Part shown: positions 33,578 to 42,713 of the stretch, piece by piece | Layout of the letters: the number at the start of each line of letters is the position of its first letter | Numbering within the stretch: position 1 is the first letter of the stretch | Notes under the pieces: generated by a model | Database searches by the model: none | Told to the model about the DNA's origin: nothing | The model's input: only the letters and a program-made list of their open reading frames with translations | Made by a program: the position numbers and the translations under genes | Origin: Polynucleobacter sp. JS-Mosq-20-D10 | GTDB taxonomy: Bacteria > Pseudomonadota > Gammaproteobacteria > Burkholderiales > Burkholderiaceae | NCBI RefSeq assembly: GCF_018687755.1 | Contig: NZ_CP061305.1 | Coordinates: forward strand, 62,001-126,000 | Direction: 5' to 3' | DNA length: 64,000 bases

Positions 33578-33826
33578 ATGTTCCCAACCCCAGAACAAAT
33601 TGAAGGCTATATTCAGCAAGGCCTCTCATGCACCCACGTTAAAGTTGAGGGTGATGGTCAGCATTTTTTTGCGACGATTGTGAGTTCAGAGTTTGAAGGC
33701 AAGCGTTTGATTCAGCGTCATCAATTGGTATATGGTGCTATGGGTGATCGCATGAAAGCGGAGGTGCACGCTTTATCAATCAAAGCATTTACTCCTGAAG
33801 AGTTCGCACAAAACACCCCAACTTAA
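33578..33826 (+). CDS. ibaG: BolA-family protein IbaG
   Basis: IbaG (YrbA) is a small BolA-like protein that binds monothiol glutaredoxins and iron-sulfur clusters. The ATG at 33578 is chosen over the GTG at 33575, because AGGAG lies 6 bases before the ATG. It gives 82 residues with a BolA core from CTHVKVEGDGQHF to RHQLVYGAMGDRM. It precedes murA, the same pairing as in E. coli. Its partner glutaredoxin grxD is at 63201-63509. Confidence 0.92.
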   Translation: MFPTPEQIEGYIQQGLSCTHVKVEGDGQHFFATIVSSEFEGKRLIQRHQLVYGAMGDRMKAEVHALSIKAFTPEEFAQNTPT

Positions 33827-33860
33827 AAATACGGCATTAGCTTTTTACTGGAATAGTTTT

Positions 33861-35135
33861 ATGGATAAATTACGAATGGTTGGCGGCACCCCTTTAAAGG
33901 GTGAGGTGCTGATTGCTGGCGCCAAGAATGCGGCACTACCAATTTTGTGCGCTTGCTTGCTCACTGATCAGCCTATTACTTTGCTTAATGTTCCCGACTT
34001 ACAAGATGTTCGGACCATGCTCAAGCTCCTCCAGGAAATTGGTGTAACCGTAACTTTCCCAGATCCGAGCAATCGAAATCATGTGGTGCTCAACGCAGCC
34101 AATATTAAGAGTTCTGAAGCAACTTACGAAATGGTTAAAACCATGCGTGCCTCTATTTTGGTTCTGGGCCCATTGCTTGCCAGAATGCATAGCGCTAAGG
34201 TTTCACTGCCGGGCGGCTGCGCTATTGGTGCGCGTCCAGTAGATCAGCACATCAAGGGCTTGAAGGCCATGGGTGCCACCATCAAGATTAAGAGTGGTTA
34301 TATTCAGGCAGAAACTAAATCTGCTACGGGTCGTCTACAAGGCGCTTCAATCTTGACTGACATGATTACCGTAACTGGCACAGAAAATTTATTGATGGCC
34401 GCTACTTTGGCATCAGGCACTACGATATTAGAGAATGCAGCGCGCGAGCCTGAGGTAGGGGACTTAGCTGAGCTACTCGTCAAAATGGGTGCGAAGATTA
34501 CCGGTATTGGTAGCGATCGCTTGGTGATTGAGGGGGTTGAAAAGCTCCACAGTGCAGAACATGCTGTGATTGCTGACCGTATTGAGGCGGGTACATTCCT
34601 GTGCGCAGTTGCTGCCGCTGGTGGTGAAGTGCTGGTGAAGCACTGCCGTCCAGACACCTTGGATGCGGTGATAGTCAAACTCAAAGAAGCTGGCTTAGAG
34701 ATGGAAGTGGGCCCTGATTGGATCAAAGCTTCTATGAGAGGTCGTCCTAAGGCTGTCAGCTTCCGTACCTCTGAATATCCAGCCTTCCCAACCGATATGC
34801 AGGCGCAACTCATGGCAGTGAATGCGATTGCAGAGGGTAACGCCACCATTACTGAGACCATCTTCGAAAATCGCTTTATGCACGTTCAAGAGATGAACCG
34901 CCTCGGTGCTGATATCGCAATTGAGGGGAATACAGCAATTGCTCAGGGCGTGGAGAAGCTATCTGGCGCTATTGTGATGGCTACCGATTTGCGGGCCTCT
35001 GCTAGCCTAGTGATTGCCGGCTTAGCTGCCCAAGGAGAAACCCAGGTAGACCGGATTTATCACTTAGATCGTGGATATGACCGCATGGAGCAAAAGTTGA
35101 CCCTCTTGGGGGCTAACATTCAGCGGATCAAGTAA
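33861..35135 (+). CDS. murA: UDP-N-acetylglucosamine 1-carboxyvinyltransferase
   Basis: MurA transfers enolpyruvate from PEP to UDP-GlcNAc, the first committed step of peptidoglycan synthesis and the target of fosfomycin. The 424-residue product carries the catalytic cysteine in PGGCAIGARPVDQH near residue 117, the AGAKNAALP start motif near residue 20, and the C-terminal DRGYDRME. The active-site Cys makes it potentially fosfomycin-sensitive. hisG starts 20 bases later. Confidence 0.97.
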   Translation: MDKLRMVGGTPLKGEVLIAGAKNAALPILCACLLTDQPITLLNVPDLQDVRTMLKLLQEIGVTVTFPDPSNRNHVVLNAANIKSSEATYEMVKTMRASILVLGPLLARMHSAKVSLPGGCAIGARPVDQHIKGLKAMGATIKIKSGYIQAETKSATGRLQGASILTDMITVTGTENLLMAATLASGTTILENAAREPEVGDLAELLVKMGAKITGIGSDRLVIEGVEKLHSAEHAVIADRIEAGTFLCAVAAAGGEVLVKHCRPDTLDAVIVKLKEAGLEMEVGPDWIKASMRGRPKAVSFRTSEYPAFPTDMQAQLMAVNAIAEGNATITETIFENRFMHVQEMNRLGADIAIEGNTAIAQGVEKLSGAIVMATDLRASASLVIAGLAAQGETQVDRIYHLDRGYDRMEQKLTLLGANIQRIK

Positions 35136-35155
35136 GCCTGATGGATAATTAGTCC

Positions 35156-35782
35156 ATGAAGTTAACTCTAGCCCTCTCGAAGGGGCGCATCTTCGAAGAA
35201 ACCGCTGAGATCTTATCTAAGATCGGTATTCGTCCGCTTGAGGATCCAGAAAAGTCACGCAAACTGATTATTGAAACCTCCAATCCTGACGTGCGCCTGA
35301 TTATTGTGCGCGCTTCAGATGTGCCGACCTACGTTCAATTTGGCGGAGCCGATTTTGGAGTTGCCGGTCTTGATGTCTTAATGGAGAACGGTACCGATGG
35401 CCTATATGTTCCTTTTGATTTGAACATCGCAAAATGCCGTATGTCAGTTGCTGTGAGAGAAGGTTTTGATTACGCAGCCGCAGTTAAGCAGGGCTCGCGT
35501 TTGAAAGTTGCAACAAAGTACGTTAACTGCGCACGCGAACACTTTGCTAATAAAGGTGTTCACATCGATACGATTCATTTATATGGCTCAATGGAGCTAG
35601 CTCCATTGGTTGGTTTGGCAGATGCGATTGTCGATTTAGTGTCCACCGGCAATACCCTGCGCGCTAACGGCTTAGTTGAGGTCGAGCCCATCGCTGATAT
35701 CAGTGCACGCTTAGTGGTTAATCAAGCGTCTTACAAACGTAAGCGCGCTCAGCTCCAGCCATTTTTTGAGTTGCTAAAGTAA
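35156..35782 (+). CDS. hisG: ATP phosphoribosyltransferase, short form
   Basis: HisG catalyses the first step of histidine synthesis. At 208 residues this is the short (HisG_S) form, which lacks the C-terminal regulatory domain and needs the partner HisZ; no hisZ is visible in this window. Motifs are LALSKGRIFEE at the start and IVDLVSTGNTLRANGL near residue 160. It starts the his run, 14 bases before hisD. Confidence 0.96.
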   Translation: MKLTLALSKGRIFEETAEILSKIGIRPLEDPEKSRKLIIETSNPDVRLIIVRASDVPTYVQFGGADFGVAGLDVLMENGTDGLYVPFDLNIAKCRMSVAVREGFDYAAAVKQGSRLKVATKYVNCAREHFANKGVHIDTIHLYGSMELAPLVGLADAIVDLVSTGNTLRANGLVEVEPIADISARLVVNQASYKRKRAQLQPFFELLK

Positions 35783-35796
35783 ATTAAAAAATTCAT

Positions 35797-37125
35797 ATGT
35801 CAGTAGAGGTCATGGTCAAACGCCTTAATAGCAAAGATGCAGGGTTTAAAGAAACTCTGCTCTCCAGCTTATCTTTGCCAATGGCAGACGATGAGGCGAT
35901 TGATGCCGCAGTGGTAAAAATTCTGGCGCAAGTCAAAAGCCAGGGCGATGCCGCAGTGCTCTCCTTTACAAAGCAGTTTGATCGCCTCAATGTTTCTAGT
36001 GTGGCTGAGTTAGAAATTTCTAAAGAAGAGTTAGAGAAAGCTTATCAAGGCTTATCGGTTGAACAAAAAAATGCGCTTGATATTGCCGCTCAAAGAGTGC
36101 GCACTTATCATGAGAAGCAAAAGATTGAAGCTGGTTGCCATTCTTGGGAATATGAAGAGGCGGATGGTACGCGCTTAGGTCAAAAAGTTACCGCCTTAGA
36201 TCGTGTCGGAATTTATGTGCCTGGCGGTAAAGCTGCCTATCCATCTTCTGTGTTGATGAATGCAATCCCTGCAAAAGTTGCTGGCGTTAAAGAAGTCATC
36301 ATGGTGGTGCCTACTCCCGATGGTGCTCGTAATTCTTTGGTCTTGGCTGCTGCCTACTTATCCGGTGTTGATCGTGTTTTTACAGTCGGTGGCGCGCAAG
36401 CGGTTGGTGCTTTAGCTTACGGTACGCAGACTATTCCGCCGGTAGATAAAATTGTTGGTCCCGGTAACGCCTATGTTGCCGCTGCTAAGCGCAGAGTATT
36501 TGGCACTGTTGGCATCGACATGATTGCTGGCCCATCAGAGATTTTGATTCTTTGTGATGGCGCTAGTAAGCCCGATTGGATTGCGATGGATTTGTTCTCG
36601 CAAGCAGAGCACGATGAATTAGCGCAATCTATTTTGCTTTGCCCGGATGAGAAATTTATTGAGCAAGTGCAGGCAAGTATTAATAAGCTATTGCCAGAAA
36701 TGCCCAGAAAGAAAGTGATTGAAACATCGCTTACTAATCGTGCTTTATTAATTCAGGTAAAAGATATGAGCGAGGCCTGTGAGATTGCCAATGCCATTGC
36801 CGCTGAGCATTTGGAGATTTGTGCTGCTGAGCCGCGCAAGTGGGCTGACTTAATTCGTCATGCTGGCGCCATCTTTATGGGCAACTACACCAGCGAATCT
36901 TTGGGAGATTATTGCGCAGGCCCAAATCACGTTTTGCCAACAGCTCGCACTGCGCGTTTCTCATCTCCATTGGGGGTGTATGACTTCATTAAGCGCTCGA
37001 GCATGATTGAAGTGAGTGAAGCAGGCGCTCAAACCTTAGGTGCTGTTGCTAGCACCCTCGCACACGGCGAAGGCCTGACGGCTCATGCACGTGCTGCTGA
37101 GATGCGCCTGAAGAAATCAATTTAA
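35797..37125 (+). CDS. hisD: Histidinol dehydrogenase
   Basis: HisD oxidises L-histidinol to histidine in two NAD- and zinc-dependent steps, the last of the pathway. The 442-residue product has the family segments GRVGIYVPGG-like near residue 135, DMIAGPSEILIL near 240, the zinc region QAEHDELAQS, and AEHLEICAAEP. Its stop overlaps the stop of hisC, which lies on the opposite strand, by 3 shared bases in TTAA. Confidence 0.96.
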   Translation: MSVEVMVKRLNSKDAGFKETLLSSLSLPMADDEAIDAAVVKILAQVKSQGDAAVLSFTKQFDRLNVSSVAELEISKEELEKAYQGLSVEQKNALDIAAQRVRTYHEKQKIEAGCHSWEYEEADGTRLGQKVTALDRVGIYVPGGKAAYPSSVLMNAIPAKVAGVKEVIMVVPTPDGARNSLVLAAAYLSGVDRVFTVGGAQAVGALAYGTQTIPPVDKIVGPGNAYVAAAKRRVFGTVGIDMIAGPSEILILCDGASKPDWIAMDLFSQAEHDELAQSILLCPDEKFIEQVQASINKLLPEMPRKKVIETSLTNRALLIQVKDMSEACEIANAIAAEHLEICAAEPRKWADLIRHAGAIFMGNYTSESLGDYCAGPNHVLPTARTARFSSPLGVYDFIKRSSMIEVSEAGAQTLGAVASTLAHGEGLTAHARAAEMRLKKSI

Positions 37126-38195
37126 GCGCTAGCCAAAATTTCTTTCAGGGCACCAATCAACTCATTCGTTTGATCATCGTTACCGATAGTGATGCGCATA
37201 AATTCTTCAATCCTTGGCGACTTAAAGTGACGCACAATAATTCCACGATCGCGTAAAGATTGATATAGCTTTGCTCCAGCATGTTTCGGATGACGCGTAA
37301 AAATAAAGTTGGCTGTTGATGGCAAAGTATCAAAACCTAGTGCGCTTAATTCAGCGACCAAGCGTTCGCGAGTTTGAATCACTTTTTTACTCGTCGATTC
37401 CAGATGCGCTTGATCTTGTATTGCAGCAATTGCTCCCGCTTGAGCCAAGCGGCCTAGCGGGTAAGAGTTAAAACTATTTTTTACACGCTCAAGACCTTCA
37501 ATGAGGGCTGGGTGCCCAACGGCAAATCCAACTCGGAGTCCTGCTAGGGCGCGTGACTTGGATAACGTGTGAACGACTAAAAGATTTTCTGGGCAAGCGC
37601 TTCCGCGAAGTAGTGGAATGCAAGATTCGGTTCCGTAATCCACATAGGCCTCGTCAATCACTACTACCGATTCTGCATTTCTGCCGAGTAGGGCTTCGAT
37701 ATCTGAGCGAGGAATAGCGCGACCGGTAGGGGCATTGGGATTGGGGAAAATAATCCCGCCATTCGGAGTTTTGAAATCCTGAGCTTGGATCTCAAAATTT
37801 GAGCCCAAAGGAACTGCCTGATAGTCAATCCCAAATAACTTGCAATAGACTGGGTAGAAGCTATAAGTGATATCTGGAAACTGGATTGGCTTGACTTGTT
37901 TGAGTAGGCCTAAAAATACGTGGGCCAGGACCTCGTCTGAGCCGTTACCTAAAAACACTTGTTTTGGGTCAAGGCCGTGCAAATCAGCAATGGCTTTTTT
38001 AAGGGCCGCTCCTTCGGGGTCTGGATAGAGTCTTAAATCATCGGTATTTTGCCGATTTATAGCGGCTAGGGCCTTGGGGGATGGGCCATAAGGACTCTCA
38101 TTCGTATTGAGCTTTACCAGCCGCTCCATTTGCGGTTGCTCCCCAGGGGTATAAGGGGTCAGGGTCTGAACAACGGGGCTCCAAAAGCGGCTCAT
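37122..38195 (-). CDS. hisC: Histidinol-phosphate aminotransferase (inverted)
   Basis: HisC transfers an amino group from glutamate to imidazole-acetol phosphate, using PLP. The 357-residue product shows KLNTNESPYGPSPKA near residues 28-42, FPNPNAPTGRAI, DEAYVDYG, and the PLP lysine in HTLSKSRALAGLRVGFA. Unlike the rest of the his genes it is on the minus strand, tail to tail with hisD and head to head with hisB. Confidence 0.96.
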   Translation of the reverse strand: MSRFWSPVVQTLTPYTPGEQPQMERLVKLNTNESPYGPSPKALAAINRQNTDDLRLYPDPEGAALKKAIADLHGLDPKQVFLGNGSDEVLAHVFLGLLKQVKPIQFPDITYSFYPVYCKLFGIDYQAVPLGSNFEIQAQDFKTPNGGIIFPNPNAPTGRAIPRSDIEALLGRNAESVVVIDEAYVDYGTESCIPLLRGSACPENLLVVHTLSKSRALAGLRVGFAVGHPALIEGLERVKNSFNSYPLGRLAQAGAIAAIQDQAHLESTSKKVIQTRERLVAELSALGFDTLPSTANFIFTRHPKHAGAKLYQSLRDRGIIVRHFKSPRIEEFMRITIGNDDQTNELIGALKEILASA

Positions 38196-38255
38196 GAGGG
38201 ACTCTAGTTAAAAATCAGCAAAAATCAATAAACGCTAGCAATCAAAAAATCGGCA

Positions 38256-38283
38256 TTTATATCTGTATTAGGAATGATATTAT
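38256..38283 (+). promoter_or_regulatory. Possible promoter for hisB and downstream genes
   Basis: TTTATA at 38256-38261 and TATTAT at 38278-38283, separated by 16 bases, lie in the 128-base gap between divergent hisC and hisB. With hisC inverted, hisB to tatC need a promoter here. The boxes match the consensus at four and five of six positions. The call rests on pattern plus gene layout. Confidence 0.4.
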
Positions 38284-38323
38284 GAGGCTTCAATCAACAC
38301 TTCGCCTCGCGGCGCACTGAAGC

Positions 38324-38911
38324 ATGCGGCAAGCCGACGTTACCCGAAACACTTCGGAAACCAAAATTCAAATTGCTATCAATTTAGATGGCACAGGTAA
38401 GGCTGAGCTAGCCTCTGGCGTACCTTTCTTGGACCATATGTTGGATCAAATTGCCCGTCACGGCATGATTGACCTCAAAGTAGTCGCCACAGGCGATACC
38501 CATATTGATGACCACCATACCGTTGAGGATGTAGGAATTACTCTGGGGCAAGCATTTGCTAAGGCAGTTGGCGATAAGGCGGGTATTACCCGCTACGGCC
38601 ACTCCTACGTTCCTTTGGATGAAACCCTTTCTCGGGTGGTCATCGACTTTTCTGGTCGTCCAGGGTTGGAGTTCAACGTGCCGTTTACCCGTGCACGCGT
38701 AGGTGACTTTGATGTGGATCTGAGCATCGAGTTCTTCCGTGGTTTTGTAAACCATGCTGGAGTAACTTTACACATCGATAACTTGCGTGGCATTAATGCT
38801 CACCACCAGATTGAAACTGTGTTCAAGGCCTTTGGCCGAGCACTGCGTATGGCATTAGAGCTCGATCCACGTGCTTCTGGTGTTGTTCCTTCTACTAAGG
38901 GCAGTCTCTAG
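38324..38911 (+). CDS. hisB: Imidazoleglycerol-phosphate dehydratase
   Basis: HisB dehydrates imidazoleglycerol phosphate in histidine synthesis. The 195-residue product is the single-function form, without the N-terminal phosphatase of E. coli HisB. The two metal-binding histidine motifs are clear: DDHHTVEDVGI near residue 65 and NAHHQIETVFKAFGRAL near residue 160. It begins the plus-strand half of the his genes after the inverted hisC. Confidence 0.97.
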   Translation: MRQADVTRNTSETKIQIAINLDGTGKAELASGVPFLDHMLDQIARHGMIDLKVVATGDTHIDDHHTVEDVGITLGQAFAKAVGDKAGITRYGHSYVPLDETLSRVVIDFSGRPGLEFNVPFTRARVGDFDVDLSIEFFRGFVNHAGVTLHIDNLRGINAHHQIETVFKAFGRALRMALELDPRASGVVPSTKGSL

Positions 38912-38971
38912 CCTAGAAAATTTCTAGCGTTGAGTTGAAGACTGTCAAAAAACCACAGAACATAGGCTAAC

Positions 38972-39634
38972 TTGGCGCAAACCATTGCGATCGTTGACTA
39001 CGGAATGGGTAACCTACGTTCTGTATATCAGGCCTTTCATCATGTGGCACCAGACGCCAATGTTCTGATTGCGCACACCCCCGAAGAAATCCTCACCGCA
39101 GATCGCGTAGTGCTTCCAGGGCAGGGGGGTATGCCAGATTGCATGAAGCATCTTCAAGAGTCAGGCTTATTAGAGGCGCTATTAGATGCTGCTAAAAATA
39201 AGCCATTGCTAGGTGTTTGCGTGGGTGAGCAGATGCTGTTTGATCAAAGTGCTGAAGTACGGGCAAATCCCAGCTCAGCCTGGACTCCTTGCTTGGGATT
39301 GATTCCGGGTGAGGTGCGACGTTTTGAATTGGCTGGCAAATTGCAGCCAGATGGTTCCGCTTATAAGGTTCCCCATATGGGCTGGAATCAGGTTCGCCAG
39401 GATCGCCAGCATCCGCTGTGGAATGGTATTCCCGATTTGACTAGTTTTTATTTTGTGCATAGTTACTTTGTTGTGCCGCAACTTAAAGAAGATATTGCCG
39501 GCTCAACAGAATATGGCGATTGGTTTACTTCTGCTGTTGCAAGGGATAATATTTTTGCAACGCAATTTCATCCAGAAAAAAGTGCAGAATACGGATTAAA
39601 GCTCTACAAAAATTTTATTTCTTGGCAACCTTAA
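38972..39634 (+). CDS. hisH: Imidazole glycerol phosphate synthase, glutaminase subunit
   Basis: HisH releases ammonia from glutamine for HisF. The product has 220 residues. The start is TTG at 38972, giving AQTIAIVDYGMGNLRSVYQA, the standard N-terminus; AGG lies 5 bases upstream. The class I amidotransferase triad is present: Cys in GVCVGEQMLFD, and His and Glu in FHPEKS. It has 60 bases between it and hisB and 20 to hisA. Confidence 0.96.
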   Translation: MAQTIAIVDYGMGNLRSVYQAFHHVAPDANVLIAHTPEEILTADRVVLPGQGGMPDCMKHLQESGLLEALLDAAKNKPLLGVCVGEQMLFDQSAEVRANPSSAWTPCLGLIPGEVRRFELAGKLQPDGSAYKVPHMGWNQVRQDRQHPLWNGIPDLTSFYFVHSYFVVPQLKEDIAGSTEYGDWFTSAVARDNIFATQFHPEKSAEYGLKLYKNFISWQP

Positions 39635-39654
39635 TACTTCTCTAATCTACCGCT

Positions 39655-40416
39655 ATGCTGCTCATTCCCGCGATTGACTTAAAAGATGGTCACTGTGTTC
39701 GACTCGAACAAGGAGACATGGATAAAGCTACTGTGTTTTCTGAAGATCCAGGCGCAATGGCTGCGCATTGGATTGGCAAGGGAGCGCGTCGTTTACATCT
39801 GGTTGATTTGAATGGTGCGTTTGCCGGAAAACTCAAAAATGAATCTGCCATTAAATCGATTTTGAAAGCAGTAGGTGATGAGATTCCAGTTCAGTTGGGC
39901 GGCGGCATTCGTGATCTCGAAACTATTGAGCGTTTATTGGATGACGGTATTAGTACGGTGATTATTGGTACTGCGGCGGTCAAAAGTCCTGGCTTTGTGC
40001 AAGATGCTTGCACTGCTTTCCCTGGCCACATCATGGTTGGCTTAGATGCGCGTGATGGCAAAGTGGCAACTGATGGTTGGAGCAAGATTACGGGTCATGA
40101 AGTGATTGACCTTGCTAAGAAATTTGAAGATTACGGAGTTGAAGCCATTATCTACACCGACATTGGTCGCGATGGCATGATGAAGGGTATCAACATGGAT
40201 GCCACGATTAAATTAGCACAAGCTATTCGGATTCCAGTGATTGCCAGCGGTGGCCTATCTAACAACCAAGATATTGAAGTCTTGTGTGAAGCTGAAGCTG
40301 AAGGCGTTATGGGTGTCATTGCTGGGCGCTCAATTTACGCTGGTGATTTGGACTTAACTACGGCACAAAAATATGCTGATACGTTAACGCTCAAGTTCGC
40401 TAAGAAAATTATTTAG
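39655..40416 (+). CDS. hisA: Phosphoribosylformimino-5-aminoimidazole carboxamide ribotide isomerase
   Basis: HisA is a TIM-barrel isomerase in the fourth step of histidine synthesis. The 253-residue product has catalytic Asp8 in AIDLKDG, the phosphate motif GGGIRD near residue 82, and the second acid in YTDIGRDG near residue 170. It lies between hisH and hisF as in most bacteria. Confidence 0.97.
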   Translation: MLLIPAIDLKDGHCVRLEQGDMDKATVFSEDPGAMAAHWIGKGARRLHLVDLNGAFAGKLKNESAIKSILKAVGDEIPVQLGGGIRDLETIERLLDDGISTVIIGTAAVKSPGFVQDACTAFPGHIMVGLDARDGKVATDGWSKITGHEVIDLAKKFEDYGVEAIIYTDIGRDGMMKGINMDATIKLAQAIRIPVIASGGLSNNQDIEVLCEAEAEGVMGVIAGRSIYAGDLDLTTAQKYADTLTLKFAKKII

Positions 40417-40427
40417 AGTGCTGATCA

Positions 40428-41186
40428 GTGTTAACTAAAAGAATTATTCCCTGCCTTGATGTCACGGCAGGGCGCGTTGTTAAAGGTGTGAACTTTATTG
40501 GTCTGCGTGATGCGGGTGATCCGGTAGAGATTGCTAAGCGCTACAACACTCAAGGCGCTGATGAGCTTACCTTCTTAGACATTACTGCTACCTCTGATGG
40601 CCGCGATCTCATATTGCATATCATTGAAGATGTCGCATCCCAAGTATTTATTCCTTTGACCGTTGGTGGTGGTGTGCGTGCAGTAGCAGATGTACGACGC
40701 TTGCTCAATGCCGGTGCTGATAAGGTCAGCATGAACTCATCGGCAGTCGCAAATCCAGATTTAGTTTCTGATGCTGCTGCATATTATGGTTCGCAGTGCA
40801 TCGTGGTTGCTATTGATGCTAAAAAAACTGAAGCAGGCAATTGGGAGGTCTTTACCCATGGCGGTAGAACCGCTACCGGCATGGATGTAGTTACCTGGGC
40901 TTCTGAAGTCGCTCAGCGTGGCGCTGGGGAAATTCTTCTCACCAGTATGAATCGTGATGGCAGTAAAGATGGTTTTGATTTGGAGTTAACTGCAGCGGTG
41001 AGTGATGTGGTGAGTGTTCCGGTGATCGCCTCTGGTGGCGTGGGTAATTTGCAGCACTTAGTCGATGGTATTAGCAAAGGCCATGCTGATGCAGTTCTTG
41101 CAGCAAGTATTTTTCACTACGGTGAATATACTGTTGGCCAAGCAAAAGAATATATGGCTAGCCAAGGTATCCCTGTTCGTATTTGA
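40428..41186 (+). CDS. hisF: Imidazole glycerol phosphate synthase, cyclase subunit
   Basis: HisF closes the imidazole ring, using ammonia from HisH. The start is GTG at 40428, giving LTKRIIPCLDVTAGRVVKG. The 252-residue product keeps the catalytic acids: Asp11 in PCLDV and the second in VVAIDAKK near residue 130. TLTVGGGVRA-like and ASGGVGNLQHL phosphate sites are present. It is 11 bases after hisA. Confidence 0.97.
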   Translation: MLTKRIIPCLDVTAGRVVKGVNFIGLRDAGDPVEIAKRYNTQGADELTFLDITATSDGRDLILHIIEDVASQVFIPLTVGGGVRAVADVRRLLNAGADKVSMNSSAVANPDLVSDAAAYYGSQCIVVAIDAKKTEAGNWEVFTHGGRTATGMDVVTWASEVAQRGAGEILLTSMNRDGSKDGFDLELTAAVSDVVSVPVIASGGVGNLQHLVDGISKGHADAVLAASIFHYGEYTVGQAKEYMASQGIPVRI

Positions 41187-41220
41187 GTCCAGATAGATCC
41201 ACTAAGAAAATAATTCAAAG

Positions 41221-41631
41221 ATGACCATAAAAAATACCTTCACTCCAATTGAGTCTTTAGAGGCTGGAGCGTGGCTAGATGCTGTTACTTGGAATGAGCA
41301 AGGTCTCGTTCCGGTAATCGCCCAGGAAGTTGGCAGTAAAGATATCTTGATGATGGCTTGGATGAATCGCGATGCTTTATTGGCTACCTTACGTTTGGGC
41401 GAGGCTGTGTATTGGACTCGTTCAAGACAAAAGCTGTGGCGCAAGGGTGAAGAATCGGGTCACACCCAAAAAGTAAAAGAAATTCGCCTCGACTGTGATG
41501 GCGACACGATTTTGCTCATGGTCGATCAAAAAGACGGCATTGCTTGCCATACTGGTGAGCACAGCTGTTTCTTTCTGCAATGGGATTCTGGTAAATCTGC
41601 CTGGGTGGACGAGTCTAAGGTTCATAAATAA
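41221..41631 (+). CDS. hisI: Phosphoribosyl-AMP cyclohydrolase
   Basis: HisI opens the purine ring of phosphoribosyl-AMP and needs zinc. The 136-residue product is the single-function form; in E. coli it is fused to HisE. The zinc and magnesium ligands are in LDCDGDTILLMVDQ and ACHTGEHSCFF near residues 83-120, and the substrate loop YWTRSRQKLWRKGEESGH precedes them. Confidence 0.96.
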   Translation: MTIKNTFTPIESLEAGAWLDAVTWNEQGLVPVIAQEVGSKDILMMAWMNRDALLATLRLGEAVYWTRSRQKLWRKGEESGHTQKVKEIRLDCDGDTILLMVDQKDGIACHTGEHSCFFLQWDSGKSAWVDESKVHK

Positions 41632-41676
41632 GCCCCTTCTGAGCCTTCCTGACAATAAAAGACATAAAATCGCCTT

Positions 41677-42078
41677 ATGACTAGTTCAGCACAAAACCCT
41701 TCTAATTTAGATTCTGCGTTGACTCATTTGGCCAATGTGGTGGATCAGCGTCGAGACGCATTTAAGGCTGGGCAGGCTGACCCCAAGACTTCCTATACCG
41801 CTTTGCTCTTTTCTAAGGGTGACGATGGGATCCTGAAAAAGATTGGCGAGGAAGCTACAGAGGCAGTCATGGCGGCTAAAGATGCCCGCAACTCTAATCT
41901 AGCCCCTGAGCAGCAAAAGCTCTTGGTTGGCGAGATGGCCGACCTTTGGTTTCATTGCTTAATTGCACTTTCCCAGTTTGGCTTGCGCCCAGAGGAGGTT
42001 TTGGCTGAGCTCAATCGTCGCCTAGGTACCTCGGGTATCGAAGAAAAGGCGGCTAGAAAAGCTGCCAGCAAGGAGTAA
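41677..42078 (+). CDS. hisE: Phosphoribosyl-ATP pyrophosphatase
   Basis: HisE removes pyrophosphate from phosphoribosyl-ATP, the second step of histidine synthesis. The 133-residue product belongs to the all-alpha MazG-like NTP pyrophosphohydrolase fold, with SYTALLFSKGDDGILKKIGE and EEATEAVMAAKD, the acidic metal motif, near residues 45-75. hinT follows directly. Confidence 0.95.
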   Translation: MTSSAQNPSNLDSALTHLANVVDQRRDAFKAGQADPKTSYTALLFSKGDDGILKKIGEEATEAVMAAKDARNSNLAPEQQKLLVGEMADLWFHCLIALSQFGLRPEEVLAELNRRLGTSGIEEKAARKAASKE

Positions 42079-42081
42079 TTG

Positions 42082-42438
42082 ATGTCCCAAGACCCAAATT
42101 GCCTGTTTTGTAAGATTTCTCAGGGATTAGTCCCATCTCAGAAAGTCTATGAGGATGAAGAAATCTATGCTTTTAAAGACATCAACCCAGCTGCGCCAAT
42201 CCATTTTTTGATGATTCCTAAAAAACATATCCCTATGCTGGAGTCTGCAGAAGTGGCAGATGCGCCATTGCTAGGTAGAATGATGGAATTAGCATCGCGT
42301 CTCGCCAAGGAGCAGGGTTGCCGTCCCGGAAGAGATGGTGGCTTTAGATTGGTTGTGAACAATGGTGCAGATGGTGGGCAAGAGGTTTATCACTTGCACT
42401 TGCATGTGATGGGCGGTCCGCGCCCCTGGAAAAAATAG
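42082..42438 (+). CDS. hinT: HIT-family purine nucleoside phosphoramidase HinT
   Basis: HinT hydrolyses AMP-lysine and other phosphoramidates. The ATG at 42082 is chosen over the TTG at 42079, since AGGAG is 6 bases before the ATG. The 118-residue product has CLFCKISQGLVPSQKVYED at the start and the histidine triad HLHLHVMGG at the end. It sits between hisE and tatA, a conserved link in betaproteobacteria. Confidence 0.95.
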   Translation: MSQDPNCLFCKISQGLVPSQKVYEDEEIYAFKDINPAAPIHFLMIPKKHIPMLESAEVADAPLLGRMMELASRLAKEQGCRPGRDGGFRLVVNNGADGGQEVYHLHLHVMGGPRPWKK

Positions 42439-42454
42439 TCCGAGGAGATTGAAA

Positions 42455-42685
42455 ATGGGTTCATTTAGCATTTGGCATTGGTTGATTGTTTTAGTAATCG
42501 TGATGCTGGTATTCGGTACCAAAAAATTGCGCAACATCGGCACTGACTTAGGTGGTGCTGTAAAAGGTTTCAAAGACGGCATGAAAACGCCTGAAGGTGC
42601 TGAGGAGCCAAAAGAACAAATTCAGAGCGCTGCTGCATCAACAGAAAAAACGGTTGATGTTCACGCCAAAGATGTCAACAAGTAA
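42455..42685 (+). CDS. tatA: Sec-independent protein translocase subunit TatA
   Basis: TatA oligomers form the passage for folded proteins in the Tat pathway. The ATG at 42455, with GAGGAG 7 bases before it, is preferred to the TTG at 42449 and gives 76 residues. It has a short membrane helix (about 6-21), then the FGTKKLRNIGTDLGGAVKGF amphipathic helix, then an acidic tail. The Rieske protein at 55134 has a twin-arginine-like N-terminus and is a likely substrate. Confidence 0.95.
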   Translation: MGSFSIWHWLIVLVIVMLVFGTKKLRNIGTDLGGAVKGFKDGMKTPEGAEEPKEQIQSAAASTEKTVDVHAKDVNK

Positions 42686-42713
42686 TTGTTGATAGAAATC
42701 ATGCGCAGCTGTA

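Noticed and set aside
35140..35160. Short stem ATGGA / TCCAT covering the hisG start as a riboswitch-like element.
   Set aside because: Five pairs only, in AT-rich sequence, with no longer structure around it; likely chance.
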